Shown piece by piece: positions 1 to 9,223 of a DNA stretch of 64,000 nt (position 1 is its first letter; every line of letters starts with the position of its first letter). The position numbers were made by a program, and so were the translations under genes. The notes beneath the pieces are model-generated. The model made no database searches and had not been told where the DNA came from. It saw only the letters and a program-made list of their open reading frames with translations. This DNA is from Archangium primigenium (lineage in GTDB: Bacteria > Myxococcota > Myxococcia > Myxococcales > Myxococcaceae), in NCBI RefSeq assembly GCF_016904885.1, contig NZ_JADWYI010000001.1, positions 6,076,001-6,140,000 of the forward strand, in the 5' to 3' direction.

Positions 1-265
1 ACGAGGATCCCTGGAGGCGCTGCTGGTAGAACTCCGCCGCGGGCGTCAGGCCCGAGGTGGGCGACACCCGGTCATACAGGTAGTAGTCCAGGAAGGACGC
101 CATGCGCAGCTCGAAGAGCTGGTCGTCCTCGAACACCTCGCCCGTCAGGCGCAGGTACTCGGCCTTGGCGGCGAGCAGGTCGGGCTTGCGCGCCTCCTGA
201 CTCCCGAAGGCGATGAGCTGATCCAGGTAGGGCTGGTACGACAGTGGCGAAAGAGGAGAGTCCAT
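1..265 (-). CDS. Conserved hypothetical protein, N-terminal part only
   Basis: The first 88 codons of a minus-strand gene that runs off the left edge. The start is ATG at 265, and the protein begins MDSPLSPLSYQPYLDQL, then becomes rich in Leu, Glu and aromatic residues (FEDDQLFELRMASFLDYYLYDR). No signal peptide or known catalytic motif is visible. It lies only 14 nt downstream of carA on the same strand, so it is probably the last gene (or a later gene) of the pyrimidine transcript. I do not recognise the family and assign no function. Confidence 0.7.
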   Translation of the reverse strand, partial: MDSPLSPLSYQPYLDQLIAFGSQEARKPDLLAAKAEYLRLTGEVFEDDQLFELRMASFLDYYLYDRVSPTSGLTPAAEFYQQRLQGSS

Positions 266-279
266 GGGGCGGGCCGATC

Positions 280-1398
280 CTACTCTCCGGCCATCAGCTT
301 CGCGAAGCGGGTGAAGAGGTAGCGCGCGTCGTGGGGGCCCGGGGAGGCCTCCGGGTGGTACTGGACGCTGAAGGCCCGGGCGTCGGGCACGTGCAGGCCC
401 TCGACGGTGCCGTCGTTGAGGTTGATGTGGCTCACCACCGCCTTGCCCTTGACGCTGGCGTCGTCCACGGCGAAGCCGTGGTTCTGGGAGGTGATCTCCA
501 CCTTGCCGGTGAGCAGATCCTTCACCGGCTGGTTGGCGCCCCGGTGCCCGAACTTCATCTTGTAGGTGCGGCCGCCCAGGGCGAGCGCGAGGATCTGGTG
601 GCCCAGGCAGATGCCGAACACGGGCACCTTGCCGAGCAGGCCCGCCACCACCTTGTCCGCGCCCACCACGGCCGCCGGATCCCCCGGGCCGTTGGCGAGG
701 AAGACGCCGTGGGGCTTGTCGGCGAGCACCTGCTCGGCGGTGGTGCCGGCGGGGACCACCTTCACCCGGCAGCCCACGTCCACGAGGAAGTGGAGCATGG
801 AGCGCTTGAGGCCGTAGTCGTAGGCCACCACGTCGAAGCGGTGGGCGGGCGCCTCGCGCACGGTGCCGCCGAGCAGGTCCGGCGACGGGGTGGTGAAGAG
901 GTAGGGCTTCTGCGTGGACACGCCCGTGGCCAGGTCCAGGCCCTCCATGCCCCGGGCCGTCCGGGCGCGCTCCACCAGGGCGGCGGCCGAGTGGGCCTCG
1001 GAGGAGATGACGCCCATCTGGGCGCCGTGGGTGCGCAGGTGGCGCACGAGCCGGCGCGTGTCCAGGCCCTCGATGCCGGTGATGCCGTGGCGCTTGAGGT
1101 AGGCGTCGAGCGTCTCCTGGGCGCGCCAGTTGGACTGCTGCGCCGAGGCGTTGCGCACCACCATGCCCACCGCGTGGGGCTTGTCGGACTCCTCGTCCCC
1201 GGGGTTGGCGCCCACGTTGCCCATCTCCGGGTACGCCATGGTGACGATCTGCCCGACGTAGGAGGGATCCGTGAGGATCTCCTGGTAGCCGGTCATCGAC
1301 GTGTTGAAGACCACCTCACCCACCGTCTCGCCGGACGCGCCCAGGGCGCGACCCTCGAAGGTGGTGCCATCCGCCAGCGCCAGCACGGCCCGATTCAT
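280..1398 (-). CDS. carA: Carbamoyl-phosphate synthase small (glutaminase) subunit
   Basis: 372 aa, the usual length. It hydrolyses glutamine and passes ammonia to the large subunit CarB for carbamoyl phosphate, which feeds pyrimidine and arginine synthesis. The N-terminal CPSase_sm domain (about 1-135) includes [16 protein letters not shown]; the class I glutamine amidotransferase domain (about 185-370) has the nucleophile Cys264 in FGICLGHQ and the His/Glu pair in HPEA near the C-terminus. The ATG shares one base with the pyrC stop (TGATG), indicating translational coupling. carB is not in the window. Confidence 0.97.
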   Translation of the reverse strand: MNRAVLALADGTTFEGRALGASGETVGEVVFNTSMTGYQEILTDPSYVGQIVTMAYPEMGNVGANPGDEESDKPHAVGMVVRNASAQQSNWRAQETLDAYLKRHGITGIEGLDTRRLVRHLRTHGAQMGVISSEAHSAAALVERARTARGMEGLDLATGVSTQKPYLFTTPSPDLLGGTVREAPAHRFDVVAYDYGLKRSMLHFLVDVGCRVKVVPAGTTAEQVLADKPHGVFLANGPGDPAAVVGADKVVAGLLGKVPVFGICLGHQILALALGGRTYKMKFGHRGANQPVKDLLTGKVEITSQNHGFAVDDASVKGKAVVSHINLNDGTVEGLHVPDARAFSVQYHPEASPGPHDARYLFTRFAKLMAGE

Positions 1399-2702
1399 CA
1401 CCTGGACTCCTTCATCTGCCCGTTCTCGAAGACGAGCCGACCGCCGACCCATGTCTGGGTGACCCGGCCCGTCAGACGCCGGCCATGGAAGGGGGTGTTG
1501 CGGCTGCGCGAGAAGAACCGCGTCGCATCCACCGTCCACTCCACGTCCGGCTCCACCACCGTGATGTCCGCTGGAGCCCCGGGAGCCAGGTGACCGCCTG
1601 GCAGCCCGAATGCCCGCGCGGGCCCGTCCGTGAGCAGGGCCACGGCCCGGGAGAGGCTCAGCGCCCCCTCGCGCACCGCGCCCAGGGTGAGCCCCAGGGC
1701 GGTCTCCAGTCCCACCACGCCATTCCACGCCTTGTCGAACTCCACCTGCTTCTCCAGCACGCCGTGGGGGGCGTGGTCGGTGGCGATGGCGTCGATCGTC
1801 CCGTCGGCGAGCGCCTCGCGCACGGCCTCCACGTCCCGGCGGGTGCGCAGGGGCGGATTCATGCGCGCGTGGGTGTCGTAGTCGCCCACCGCCTCGTCCT
1901 CGAGGGTGAAGTGGTGCGGCGTCGCCTCGGCCGTCACGCGCAGGCCCCGGCGTTTGGCCTCGCGCAGGAGGCGCACGCTGCCCTCGCACGACACGTGGGC
2001 CACGTGCAGCCTTCCCCGCGTCTCCTCCAGGAGGACGAGGTCGCGCGCCACCATGGCCACCTCGGCCGAGGGGGGAATCCCGATGAGCCCCAGGCGCGTG
2101 GAGGTGCGGCCCTCGTGCATGACGCCCTTGCCGGAGAGCGTCAGGTCCTCCTCGTGGACCATGACGGGCAGGTCGAACTGGGTGGCGTACTGGAGCGCGC
2201 GGCGCATGAGGCCCGCGTTCATCACGGGGCGGCCGTCATCGGTGATGCACACGCAGCCGGCGGCCACGAGCGCGCCCATCTCCGCCATCTCCTCGCCCTG
2301 CAGGCCCTTGGTGATGGCGCCCGCCACGTACACCCGGCACAGGTCCGCCTCGCGCGCCTTAGCCTTCACGTACTCGGTGACGAGCACGCTGTCGTTGACG
2401 GGCTTGGTGTTGGGCATGGCCACCACGGCCGTGAAGCCGCCGGCCACCGCCGAGCGGCACCCGGTGAGGATGGTCTCCTTGCCTTCCTCGCCCGGCTCGC
2501 GCAGGTGCACGTGCAGGTCGATGAAGCCCGGCAGCACCCACTTGCCCTCGGCCTCCACCCCGTGGGCGTCCGGCACGTCCAGGGGCGCCTCGGACACCCG
2601 CACCACCTGGCCGTCGCGCACGAGCACGTCGCGCACGCCATCCACCCCATTGCGCGGATCGATCACCCGTCCGCGGCGCAGCAGCGTGCTCCCAGGGCTC
2701 AC
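1398..2702 (-). CDS. pyrC: Dihydroorotase
   Basis: 434 aa class I dihydroorotase; it cyclises N-carbamoyl-aspartate to dihydroorotate in de novo pyrimidine synthesis. The zinc-binding HVH of [11 protein letters not shown] is at residues 64-66, and the later metal-binding or catalytic segment ATDHAPH is also present. The chosen start is GTG at 2702 because GTGA overlaps the pyrB stop and gives normal family length; the open frame upstream is only pyrB read out of frame. It sits between pyrB and carA in a coupled operon. Confidence 0.96.
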   Translation of the reverse strand: MSPGSTLLRRGRVIDPRNGVDGVRDVLVRDGQVVRVSEAPLDVPDAHGVEAEGKWVLPGFIDLHVHLREPGEEGKETILTGCRSAVAGGFTAVVAMPNTKPVNDSVLVTEYVKAKAREADLCRVYVAGAITKGLQGEEMAEMGALVAAGCVCITDDGRPVMNAGLMRRALQYATQFDLPVMVHEEDLTLSGKGVMHEGRTSTRLGLIGIPPSAEVAMVARDLVLLEETRGRLHVAHVSCEGSVRLLREAKRRGLRVTAEATPHHFTLEDEAVGDYDTHARMNPPLRTRRDVEAVREALADGTIDAIATDHAPHGVLEKQVEFDKAWNGVVGLETALGLTLGAVREGALSLSRAVALLTDGPARAFGLPGGHLAPGAPADITVVEPDVEWTVDATRFFSRSRNTPFHGRRLTGRVTQTWVGGRLVFENGQMKESR

Positions 2703-3592
2703 TGGCACACCTCCTCGAGGATGGCGCGGCGGATGGCCACCCCGTGCGCCACCTGATCCAGGATGACGCTGTGGGGGCCGTCGGCCACGGCGGGGGCGAT
2801 CTCCACCCCGCGGTTCATGGGGCCGGGGTGCAGGACGAGCGCCCCGGGCTTGAGGCGCTCGGCGCGGGCGGCGTTGAGGCCGAACAGGCGCGAGAACTCG
2901 CGCGCCGAGGGAAAGAAGCTCTCGCCCTGGCGCTCGGACTGCACGCGCAGGCACATGACGGCGTCCGCCTGGGGCAGCACGTCATCCAGGCGCCACGTCA
3001 CCTCGGCGCCCAGGGCTTCGATGCCCGCGGGCAGGAGCGTGGGGGGAGCGCAGAGCACCACCCGCGCGCCGAGCGCCTTCAGGCAGTGCAGGTTGGAGCG
3101 CGCCACGCGGCTGTGGAGGATGTCGCCGATGATGAGCACCGTGCGGCCCTCCACCTCCCCCCAGCGCCGCTGAAGGGTGAAGGCGTCCAGCAGGGCCTGC
3201 GAGGGGTGCTCGTGGGTGCCGTCCCCGGCGTTGATGACGGCGCAGCGCACGTGCCGGGCCGCCAGGTGGGGCGCGCCCGAGGAGCGGTGGCGGATGACGA
3301 GCGCCACGGGGCCAGTGGCCTCGATGTTGCGAACGGTGTCCAGCAGCGTCTCGCCCTTGGAGACGGAGGAGCCCGCCGTCGTCCAGTTGAGCACCTCGGC
3401 GCCCAGGGCGTGGGCGGCCATCTCGAAGGAGGTGCGGGTGCGCGTGGAGTCCTCGAAGAAGAGGTTGGCCACCACCTTGCCCCGCAGCACGTGCGAGGCG
3501 TCGGGGGCACCGTGCAGGTGGGCCTCGGCACGGCGGAGCACGGACTCGATGTCGGCGCGCGTGAGGCCTTCGATTCCCAACAGGTGTTTCAT
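2699..3592 (-). CDS. pyrB: Aspartate carbamoyltransferase catalytic subunit
   Basis: 297 aa. It condenses carbamoyl phosphate with aspartate, the first committed pyrimidine step. The carbamoyl-phosphate loop STRTR is at 49-53 within FFEDSTRTRTSFE; HPSQALLDAFT and the C-terminal HPGPMNRGVE are further family signatures. It is the first gene of the pyrB-pyrC-carA block. No pyrI regulatory-subunit gene and no pyrR attenuation leader are adjacent, so regulation is not evident beyond the promoter proposed just upstream. Confidence 0.97.
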   Translation of the reverse strand: MKHLLGIEGLTRADIESVLRRAEAHLHGAPDASHVLRGKVVANLFFEDSTRTRTSFEMAAHALGAEVLNWTTAGSSVSKGETLLDTVRNIEATGPVALVIRHRSSGAPHLAARHVRCAVINAGDGTHEHPSQALLDAFTLQRRWGEVEGRTVLIIGDILHSRVARSNLHCLKALGARVVLCAPPTLLPAGIEALGAEVTWRLDDVLPQADAVMCLRVQSERQGESFFPSAREFSRLFGLNAARAERLKPGALVLHPGPMNRGVEIAPAVADGPHSVILDQVAHGVAIRRAILEEVCQ

Positions 3593-3644
3593 CCGGCCCT
3601 CGGGTGAAAGCGGGCCGTCCCACGGGGATGACGCATGAGGCCCC

Positions 3645-3674
3645 CGCCTACCAGCGGCATGCGCGGGGCGTCAA
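3645..3674 (-). promoter_or_regulatory. Possible sigma-70-type promoter for pyrB-pyrC-carA
   Basis: On the minus strand TTGACG (3674-3669) is followed after 18 bp by TAGGCG (3650-3645). The -35 is good and the -10 weak. It lies between lepB and pyrB, about 50 bp before the pyrB start. Assignment rests on consensus only. Confidence 0.4.
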
Positions 3675-3701
3675 GCACCGAGCAAGCACCGGGGGCGGGA
3701 T

Positions 3702-4940
3702 TCACCGCACCGGCAGGAAGAGTCGGTCCGTGCGCAGCCCGGTTCCGTCGAACAGTCCGCTGAACCAGCCGCCGTAGCCGAGCGACAACCAGATGACCAT
3801 GGCCTTGCCCTTGATGAAGCCGTAGGGCACGAACGCCACGCCGCCGCCGGTGCCCAGGCCATAGCGGCTGTCGGAGCTGTTCTCGCGGTTGTCACCCATG
3901 ACGAAGACATGGCCCGGGGGCACCACGTAGGGCCCCTCGTGCTCGGAGCGCGCCGTGGGCGCGTCCTGGAGCACCGCGTGCTTGTGGCCCGACAGGTTCT
4001 CCTCGTAGAGCCGCCGGTGCTCGGGGAACCAACCGATGCTGTCGTGCTTGTTGAAGACGACCAGGTCGTCCTTCACGAGCGTGCGCTCCTGCGCATCGCC
4101 GTTGATGTGGACCACGCCGTCGATGAGCTCCACCTTGTCGCCGGGCACGCCCACCACGCGCTTGATGAAGTCCAGGTCCGTCTGCATCGGGTTGTTGAAG
4201 ACGATGACGTCCCCACGCGCCGGGGCCCGGACGATCTGGAAGGGCACGGTGTTGGTCAGCGGCAGGCGCACGCCGTAGATGAACTTGTTGATGAAGACCT
4301 GATCCCCGATCTCCAGCGTGGGGAACATGGAGCCGGAGGGAATCTTGTACGGCTCGATGATGAAGATGCGCACCACGAAGGCCACCGCGAGCGCCTTGCC
4401 GAAGCCGGAGAACAGATCCCACGCCGTCTGCTTGCGAAAGACGCCCAGCGTCTGGGTGGCCACCGCGTCGTACGTCTTGGTCTCCTTCTCGATGCGCGCC
4501 GCGTCCGCGGAGAGGAAGGCCTCCTCCAGCCGCAGCTGCTGCTCGTCCAGGCGCGCGGTGGCCTCGGGGGCGATCTTCCCCGGCAGCCGCTTGTGGATGC
4601 GCTCCATCTCCTCCATCAGCTCGCGCGCGTCGTGGCGCAGCGCGCGCAACACCCGCTCGCGGGGGACCGCCAACCGCCAGGCGAGGATGCCGCCGAAGGC
4701 CACGAGCAACACCAGCGCCAGACCCTGCATGAAGGGCTGGGCCCAGGAGGCCGAGTCGGGCACGAACTCGATGAGCGGCAGGTAGGGCACATAGGCCACC
4801 AGCAGCACGATGAGCGGCATCCACAGGCTGGTGAGCCGGTCGCGCCACAGCAGCGCGCGCAGGGCCCGCTCGTGCTCGGGCGAGCGCTGAACGGCGGGCG
4901 CGGACTCGGACGTCGCGGGCGGGTTGGCGGAGACGGTCAT
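3702..4940 (-). CDS. lepB: Signal peptidase I
   Basis: 412 aa, longer than E. coli LepB. It cleaves signal peptides of exported proteins on the outer face of the inner membrane. Two hydrophobic segments (about 40-60 and 72-90) are followed by a charged, probably coiled-coil cytoplasmic stretch (95-160) and another membrane-proximal helix (182-196). The catalytic Ser is 204 in PSGSMFPTL, and the general-base Lys is 260 in FIKRVVGVPGD; the signature GHVFVMGDNRENSSDSRYG follows. It starts 3 nt after the lepA stop, so the lepA-lepB pair known from other bacteria is kept. Confidence 0.96.
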   Translation of the reverse strand: MTVSANPPATSESAPAVQRSPEHERALRALLWRDRLTSLWMPLIVLLVAYVPYLPLIEFVPDSASWAQPFMQGLALVLLVAFGGILAWRLAVPRERVLRALRHDARELMEEMERIHKRLPGKIAPEATARLDEQQLRLEEAFLSADAARIEKETKTYDAVATQTLGVFRKQTAWDLFSGFGKALAVAFVVRIFIIEPYKIPSGSMFPTLEIGDQVFINKFIYGVRLPLTNTVPFQIVRAPARGDVIVFNNPMQTDLDFIKRVVGVPGDKVELIDGVVHINGDAQERTLVKDDLVVFNKHDSIGWFPEHRRLYEENLSGHKHAVLQDAPTARSEHEGPYVVPPGHVFVMGDNRENSSDSRYGLGTGGGVAFVPYGFIKGKAMVIWLSLGYGGWFSGLFDGTGLRTDRLFLPVR

Positions 4941-4943
4941 GCG

Positions 4944-6755
4944 CTATTCCTCCGTCTTGAGGACCGCGAGGAACGCCTCCTGGGGGATCTCCACCGAGCC
5001 CACCTGCTTCATGCGCTTCTTGCCCTCCTTCTGCTTCTCCAGGAGCTTGCGCTTGCGGCTGATGTCACCGCCGTAGCACTTGGCGAGCACGTTCTTGCGG
5101 ATGGCGGAGATGGTCTCGCGCGAGATGATCTTCGCGCCGATGGCGCCCTGGATGGCCACCTCGTACATCTGCTTGGGGATGACTTCCTTGAGCTTCTGGC
5201 ACACCTCGCGGCCGCGCTGGTAGGCCCGGTCCTTGTGGACGATGACGCTGAGCGCGTCCACCGGATCGCCGTTGATGAGGATGTCCAGGCGCACGAGGTC
5301 CGCCTCGACGTAGTCGGCCAGCTCGTAGTCCAGGCTCGCGTAGCCGCGCGACACGCTCTTGAGCTTGTCGAAGAAGTCGAACACCACCTCGGCCAGCGGC
5401 ATCTCGTAGGTCACCTGGACCCGTACGCCGCTGGTGCCCAGGTATTTCATGTCCTTCTGCACGCCGCGCCGCTCCTGGCACAGCTTGAGCACCGCGCCCA
5501 GGTAGTCGTTGGGCACGTGGATGTTGCAGGTGAGGATGGGCTCCTCGAACTTGGAGATCCGCTGCACCGGCGGCAGCTTGGCCGGGTTGTCCACCAGCAG
5601 CACCCCGCCCTGCGAGTCGGTGATGCGGTAGACCACCGAGGGCGCCGTGGTGATGAGCGACAGGTTGTACTCGCGCTCCAGGCGCTCCTGGACGATCTCC
5701 ATGTGCAGCAGGCCCAGGTAGCCGCAGCGGAAGCCGAAGCCGAGCGCCGTGGAGCTCTCGGGCTCGTAGGTGAAGGCCGCGTCGTTGAGCTTGAGCTTGC
5801 CCAGCGCGTCGCGCAGGCCCTCGTACTCCGCGGAGTCCACGGGGAAGATGCCCGAGAACACCATGGGCTTGACTTCCTTGAAGCCCGGGAAGGGCGCGTC
5901 CGTGGGGCGCAGCTCCTCGGTGATGGTGTCACCCACCTTGGCGTCCTGCAGCTCCTTCACGTTGGCCACGAGCACGCCCACCTCGCCCGCGATGAGCTGG
6001 GTCACGGGGCGGGAGAAGGGGTTGAACACGCCCAGCTCCTGCACCTCGAAGACCTTGTTGTTGCTCCACAGCTTGATCTTCTGCTTGAGCTTGAGCGTGC
6101 CCTCGAGCACGCGCACCAGCGTCACCACGCCGCGGTAGTTGTCGTACCAGCTGTCGAAGATGAGCGCCTTGAGCGGGGCCTGGGGCTCGCCCGAGGGCGG
6201 CGGCACCATGCGCACCACCGACTCGAGGATGTCCCGGATGCCGATGCCCTCCTTGGCGGAGGCCGGCACCGCGTCCGAGCCGTCGATGCCGATGACGTCC
6301 TCGATCTCCGTGCGCGTGCGCTCCACGTCGGCGCTCGGCAGGTCGATCTTGTTGATGACCGGGATGATGGCGAGGTCGTGATCCAGCGCCATGTAGACGT
6401 TGGCGAGCGTCTGGGCCTCGACGCCCTGGGAGGCGTCCACCACGAGCAGCGCGCCCTCGCACGCGGCGAGCGAGCGGCTCACCTCGTAGGCGAAGTCCAC
6501 GTGCCCCGGCGTGTCGATGAGGTTGAAGACGTACTTCTGCCCGTCGTTGGCGGTGTAGTTCATCCGCACCGACTGGGCCTTGATGGTGATGCCGCGTTCG
6601 CGCTCCAGCTCCATGTTGTCCAGGAACTGGTCCTGCGCCTCGCGCTTGGTCACCGTCCCGGTGGCGTCCAGCAGGCGGTCGGCCAGCGTGGACTTGCCAT
6701 GGTCGATGTGCGCGATGATCGAGAAGTTGCGGATGTGAGCGTTTTCAGCCGGCAT
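4944..6755 (-). CDS. lepA: Translation elongation factor 4 (LepA), ribosome-associated GTPase
   Basis: 603 aa, full length. It is a GTPase that acts on the ribosome and can back-translocate tRNAs or aid subunit maturation. The G1 loop AHIDHGKST (about 15-23), switch region [11 protein letters not shown]3 DTPGHVDF and G4 NKID are all intact, followed by the EF-G-like domains and the LepA-specific C-terminal domain ([15 protein letters not shown]). The start at 6755 is the only ATG consistent with family length. It is cotranscribed with lepB. Confidence 0.98.
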   Translation of the reverse strand: MPAENAHIRNFSIIAHIDHGKSTLADRLLDATGTVTKREAQDQFLDNMELERERGITIKAQSVRMNYTANDGQKYVFNLIDTPGHVDFAYEVSRSLAACEGALLVVDASQGVEAQTLANVYMALDHDLAIIPVINKIDLPSADVERTRTEIEDVIGIDGSDAVPASAKEGIGIRDILESVVRMVPPPSGEPQAPLKALIFDSWYDNYRGVVTLVRVLEGTLKLKQKIKLWSNNKVFEVQELGVFNPFSRPVTQLIAGEVGVLVANVKELQDAKVGDTITEELRPTDAPFPGFKEVKPMVFSGIFPVDSAEYEGLRDALGKLKLNDAAFTYEPESSTALGFGFRCGYLGLLHMEIVQERLEREYNLSLITTAPSVVYRITDSQGGVLLVDNPAKLPPVQRISKFEEPILTCNIHVPNDYLGAVLKLCQERRGVQKDMKYLGTSGVRVQVTYEMPLAEVVFDFFDKLKSVSRGYASLDYELADYVEADLVRLDILINGDPVDALSVIVHKDRAYQRGREVCQKLKEVIPKQMYEVAIQGAIGAKIISRETISAIRKNVLAKCYGGDISRKRKLLEKQKEGKKRMKQVGSVEIPQEAFLAVLKTEE

Positions 6756-6878
6756 GATCAGGGGTCTCGGGCGACGTCGAAGCCGGCTTGACTAACACCG
6801 AACCCCCCTGAAATCCATGCCGGGCATGTAGGGCATGCGGCCGGGCCGCCGCCCGGCCCCCGTCCGCTCCCGGGACGG

Positions 6879-7805
6879 CTAGTGGGCGGCCTTCTCGCGG
6901 AAGAAGGCCACGGTGCGCCGGGTGCCCTCGGCGAGGTCCACCGTGGGCTGCCAGCCGAGCACCTCCCGGGCGAGCCGGTTGTCGATGCACGAGCGCATCT
7001 GCTCGCCGGGGCGGCCCGGGGCGTGGCCCGGCGGCTTGCTCACCCCGGCGGACTGGGCCAGCAGGGAGAAGAGCCGGTTGATGTCCGTCTCCACGCCGGT
7101 GCCGATGTTGATGGGCCCCGAGTAGTCCTTCTCCGCGGCGAGCAGGTTGGCGCGCGCCACGTCCTCCACGTAGACGAAGTCGCGCGTCTGCTTGCCCTCG
7201 CCGTAGATGGTGCAGTCCTGGCCGGCCAGCAGGCGCGTGCTGAAGATGGACACCACGCCGGCCTCCCCGTGCGGGTTCTGCCGGGGGCCGTACACGTTGG
7301 CGTAGCGCAGCGCGACGTACTTCAGCCCGTACTGGGCCTTGTAATAGTTGAGGTACAACTCGCCGGACGCCTTGGAGACGCCGTAGGGCGAGATGGGCCG
7401 CGTGGCGTGGGACTCGGGCGCCGGGAAGACGTCCTGCTCGCCGTAGATGGCCCCGCCGGTGGAGCTGAACACCACCTTCTGCACCCCCGAGGCGCGCCCG
7501 GCCTCCAGGAGGTTGAGGAAGCCGAGGATGTTGGCGTCGGCGTCGAAGCGCGGATCCTCCACGCTGCGGCGCACGTCCATCTGGGCCGCCAGGTGCAAGA
7601 GCACCTGCGGGCGCTCGGCGCGCACCAGCGCCGCGGCCTCGGGCGAGCGGATGTCCGCCACCTCCAGGCGCACGCGCGGGTCCAGGTTCTCCTTCTTCCC
7701 GCTCGACAGGTTGTCCAGCGCGATGACCTCGTGGCCCGACCGAACGAACGCATCACACACGTGCGAGCCGATGAAACCCGCACCACCCGTCACCAGGACT
7801 TTCAA
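6879..7805 (-). CDS. NAD-dependent sugar epimerase (UDP-glucose 4-epimerase-like)
   Basis: 308 aa extended short-chain dehydrogenase. The NAD-binding GGAGFIGS is at 7-14, the Ser/Thr of the triad lies around 115 (SSTGGAIYG), and Tyr141-x3-Lys145 is the catalytic pair. The family interconverts nucleotide sugars through a 4-keto intermediate, typically UDP-Glc/UDP-Gal. Substrate cannot be read from sequence, so galE is not assigned. It is followed on the same strand by lepA and preceded by the UDP-glucuronate decarboxylase gene, which suggests a role in polysaccharide precursor supply. Confidence 0.85.
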   Translation of the reverse strand: MKVLVTGGAGFIGSHVCDAFVRSGHEVIALDNLSSGKKENLDPRVRLEVADIRSPEAAALVRAERPQVLLHLAAQMDVRRSVEDPRFDADANILGFLNLLEAGRASGVQKVVFSSTGGAIYGEQDVFPAPESHATRPISPYGVSKASGELYLNYYKAQYGLKYVALRYANVYGPRQNPHGEAGVVSIFSTRLLAGQDCTIYGEGKQTRDFVYVEDVARANLLAAEKDYSGPINIGTGVETDINRLFSLLAQSAGVSKPPGHAPGRPGEQMRSCIDNRLAREVLGWQPTVDLAEGTRRTVAFFREKAAH

Positions 7806-7819
7806 GGCAAGGCTCCCGT

Positions 7820-7838
7820 GCCACCCGTGGCGGGTGGC
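7820..7838. terminator. Perfect 8-bp hairpin between the two nucleotide-sugar genes
   Basis: GCCACCCG and CGGGTGGC flank a TGG loop in the 71-nt gap between the decarboxylase stop and the epimerase start. There is no T tract, so it could be a weak terminator or a leader structure of the epimerase. Confidence 0.35.
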
Positions 7839-7876
7839 CCATCAGATTGAGGAAGGTCGTGAAACGTGCGGCGAAG

Positions 7877-8869
7877 TTAGGAGCCCGTTTTCGGCGCCGC
7901 AACCTTCCTGAACCACGAGATGGTTTCCCGTAAACCCTCTTCCAGCGACACCCGGGGCTCCCAGCCGAGCCGCTGCCGGGCCCGGGTGATGTCCGGCTGA
8001 CGCTGCTTGGGGTCGTCCTTGGGCAGGGGCTTGTGCAGGATGCGCCCTCCCCCGCCCGCCGCGGCGCGCACCGCCTCGGCGAACTGGAGCATGGTCATCT
8101 CCCGGGGGTTGCCGATGTTCACCGGCTCGGTCTCGTCCGAGAGCGCCAGCCGCACCAGCCCGTCCACCAGGTCACGCACGTAACAGAAGGAGCGCGTCTG
8201 GGTGCCGTCCCCGAAGACGGTGAAGTCCTCGCCGCGCAGCGCCTGGCCCACGAAGGCCGGCACCACGCGCCCGTCGTTCAGGCGCATCCGGGGGCCATAG
8301 GTGTTGAAGATGCGCACGATGCGCGTCTTCACGCCGCGCGAGCGCGCGTACACCATGGTGAGCGCCTCCGCGTAGCGCTTGGCCTCGTCGTAGCAGGCGC
8401 GCGGCCCGATGGAGTTCACGTTGCCCCAGTACTCCTCGCGCTGGGGGTGCACGAGCGGATCCCCGTAGATCTCCGACGTGGAGGCCATGAGGAACACCGC
8501 GCCCTTGGCCTCGGCGAGCTTCAACCCGTTCTCCGTGCCCACCGAGCCCACGCGCATCGTCTCGAGCGGCAGGTTCGCGTAGTCGATGGGCGAGGCCGGC
8601 GAGGCCATGTTGAAGACGTAGTCGACCGGCCCCTCCACCGACAGCCCCTCGGTGATGTCCTGGCGCAGGGCCTCGAAGCCCGCGCGGCCCACCAGGTGCG
8701 CCACGTTGGACTCCACCCCGGTGATGTAGTTGTCCACCGACACCACGCGCGCGGCGCCGTCCTCCAGCAGCCGCTCACACAGGTGCGAGCCGAGGAAGCC
8801 CGCGCCCCCCAGCACCACCACCCGCTGGCCCTTCATGCTCCGCACACCACCCGTCTGCGCGCCGCTCAT
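7877..8869 (-). CDS. UDP-glucuronate decarboxylase (UDP-xylose synthase family)
   Basis: 330 aa extended SDR. It resembles UXS/UGD enzymes that turn UDP-glucuronate into UDP-xylose via a 4-keto intermediate. The cofactor motif GGAGFLGS is at 21-28; Tyr160-x3-Lys164 lies in [12 protein letters not shown]; the UXS-like strings [11 protein letters not shown] and [11 protein letters not shown]-type segments are present (here [13 protein letters not shown]). The start ATG at 8869 overlaps the stop of the ribbon-helix-helix gene (ATGA), so the two are translated together. A start at 8836 (MKGQRVVV) is an alternative. Confidence 0.88.
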   Translation of the reverse strand: MSGAQTGGVRSMKGQRVVVLGGAGFLGSHLCERLLEDGAARVVSVDNYITGVESNVAHLVGRAGFEALRQDITEGLSVEGPVDYVFNMASPASPIDYANLPLETMRVGSVGTENGLKLAEAKGAVFLMASTSEIYGDPLVHPQREEYWGNVNSIGPRACYDEAKRYAEALTMVYARSRGVKTRIVRIFNTYGPRMRLNDGRVVPAFVGQALRGEDFTVFGDGTQTRSFCYVRDLVDGLVRLALSDETEPVNIGNPREMTMLQFAEAVRAAAGGGGRILHKPLPKDDPKQRQPDITRARQRLGWEPRVSLEEGLRETISWFRKVAAPKTGS

Positions 8870-9057
8870 TGACCCGACCCCAGTTCGTCGAAGGAAGCCT
8901 GGCCCGGCAGTTGCGCCTTGTACTTCTCCAGAACGAGATCGATCCCCTGCCGGATGTACTCGGCCACGGGAACCTTCGTCTTCGTGTTCAGCGCCTTGAG
9001 CATCTCGTTCTGCTCGGGCGTGATGTAGATGGTCGTACTGATCTTCTTTCGGGCCAT
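8866..9057 (-). CDS. Small ribbon-helix-helix (CopG/Arc-type) protein
   Basis: 63 aa. The N-terminus [20 protein letters not shown] shows the alternating beta strand of a ribbon-helix-helix DNA-binding fold, followed by two helices ([15 protein letters not shown]). Such proteins bind DNA as dimers, often at their own promoter. It is translationally coupled to the UDP-glucuronate decarboxylase, so it may autoregulate that unit. An upstream in-frame extension would cross the promoter and the manA terminator and is rejected. Confidence 0.8.
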   Translation of the reverse strand: MARKKISTTIYITPEQNEMLKALNTKTKVPVAEYIRQGIDLVLEKYKAQLPGQASFDELGSGQ

Positions 9058-9105
9058 GGCGATACGTGAAAATATATGGAGTGACATGGCCCATGAAGCC
9101 CTGAT
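9058..9105 (-). promoter_or_regulatory. AT-rich promoter and small inverted repeat before the RHH gene
   Basis: The minus strand carries TATATT about 15 bp after TTCATG, in an unusually AT-rich patch for this region. It lies next to CATG-GCC-CATG (9085-9095), a short inverted repeat that could be an operator for the RHH protein. The evidence is pattern only. Confidence 0.4.
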
Positions 9106-9150
9106 TTGGCGTCCTGTCCGCCTCCCGGCGGCCCGTTGGACCCAAAAATG

Positions 9151-9184
9151 AAGCCCTCGACACCCCGCGGGGGGTGGAGGGCTT
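9151..9184 (-). terminator. Rho-independent terminator of manA
   Basis: An 8-bp outer stem (AAGCCCTC/GAGGGCTT), a 2-nt bulge and a 6-bp inner stem (CACCCC/GGGGTG) around GCGG are followed on the minus strand by CATTTTTGGG. It lies 40 nt past the manA stop. This is a textbook structure. Confidence 0.85.
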
Positions 9185-9223
9185 GACTCCAGGTGGGTCT
9201 GTGTGGTTGCGGCCCCGACTCGA

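Noticed and set aside
3909-6791. 960-codon plus-strand frame over lepB and lepA
   Set aside because: Antisense shadow of two essential, well-conserved genes.
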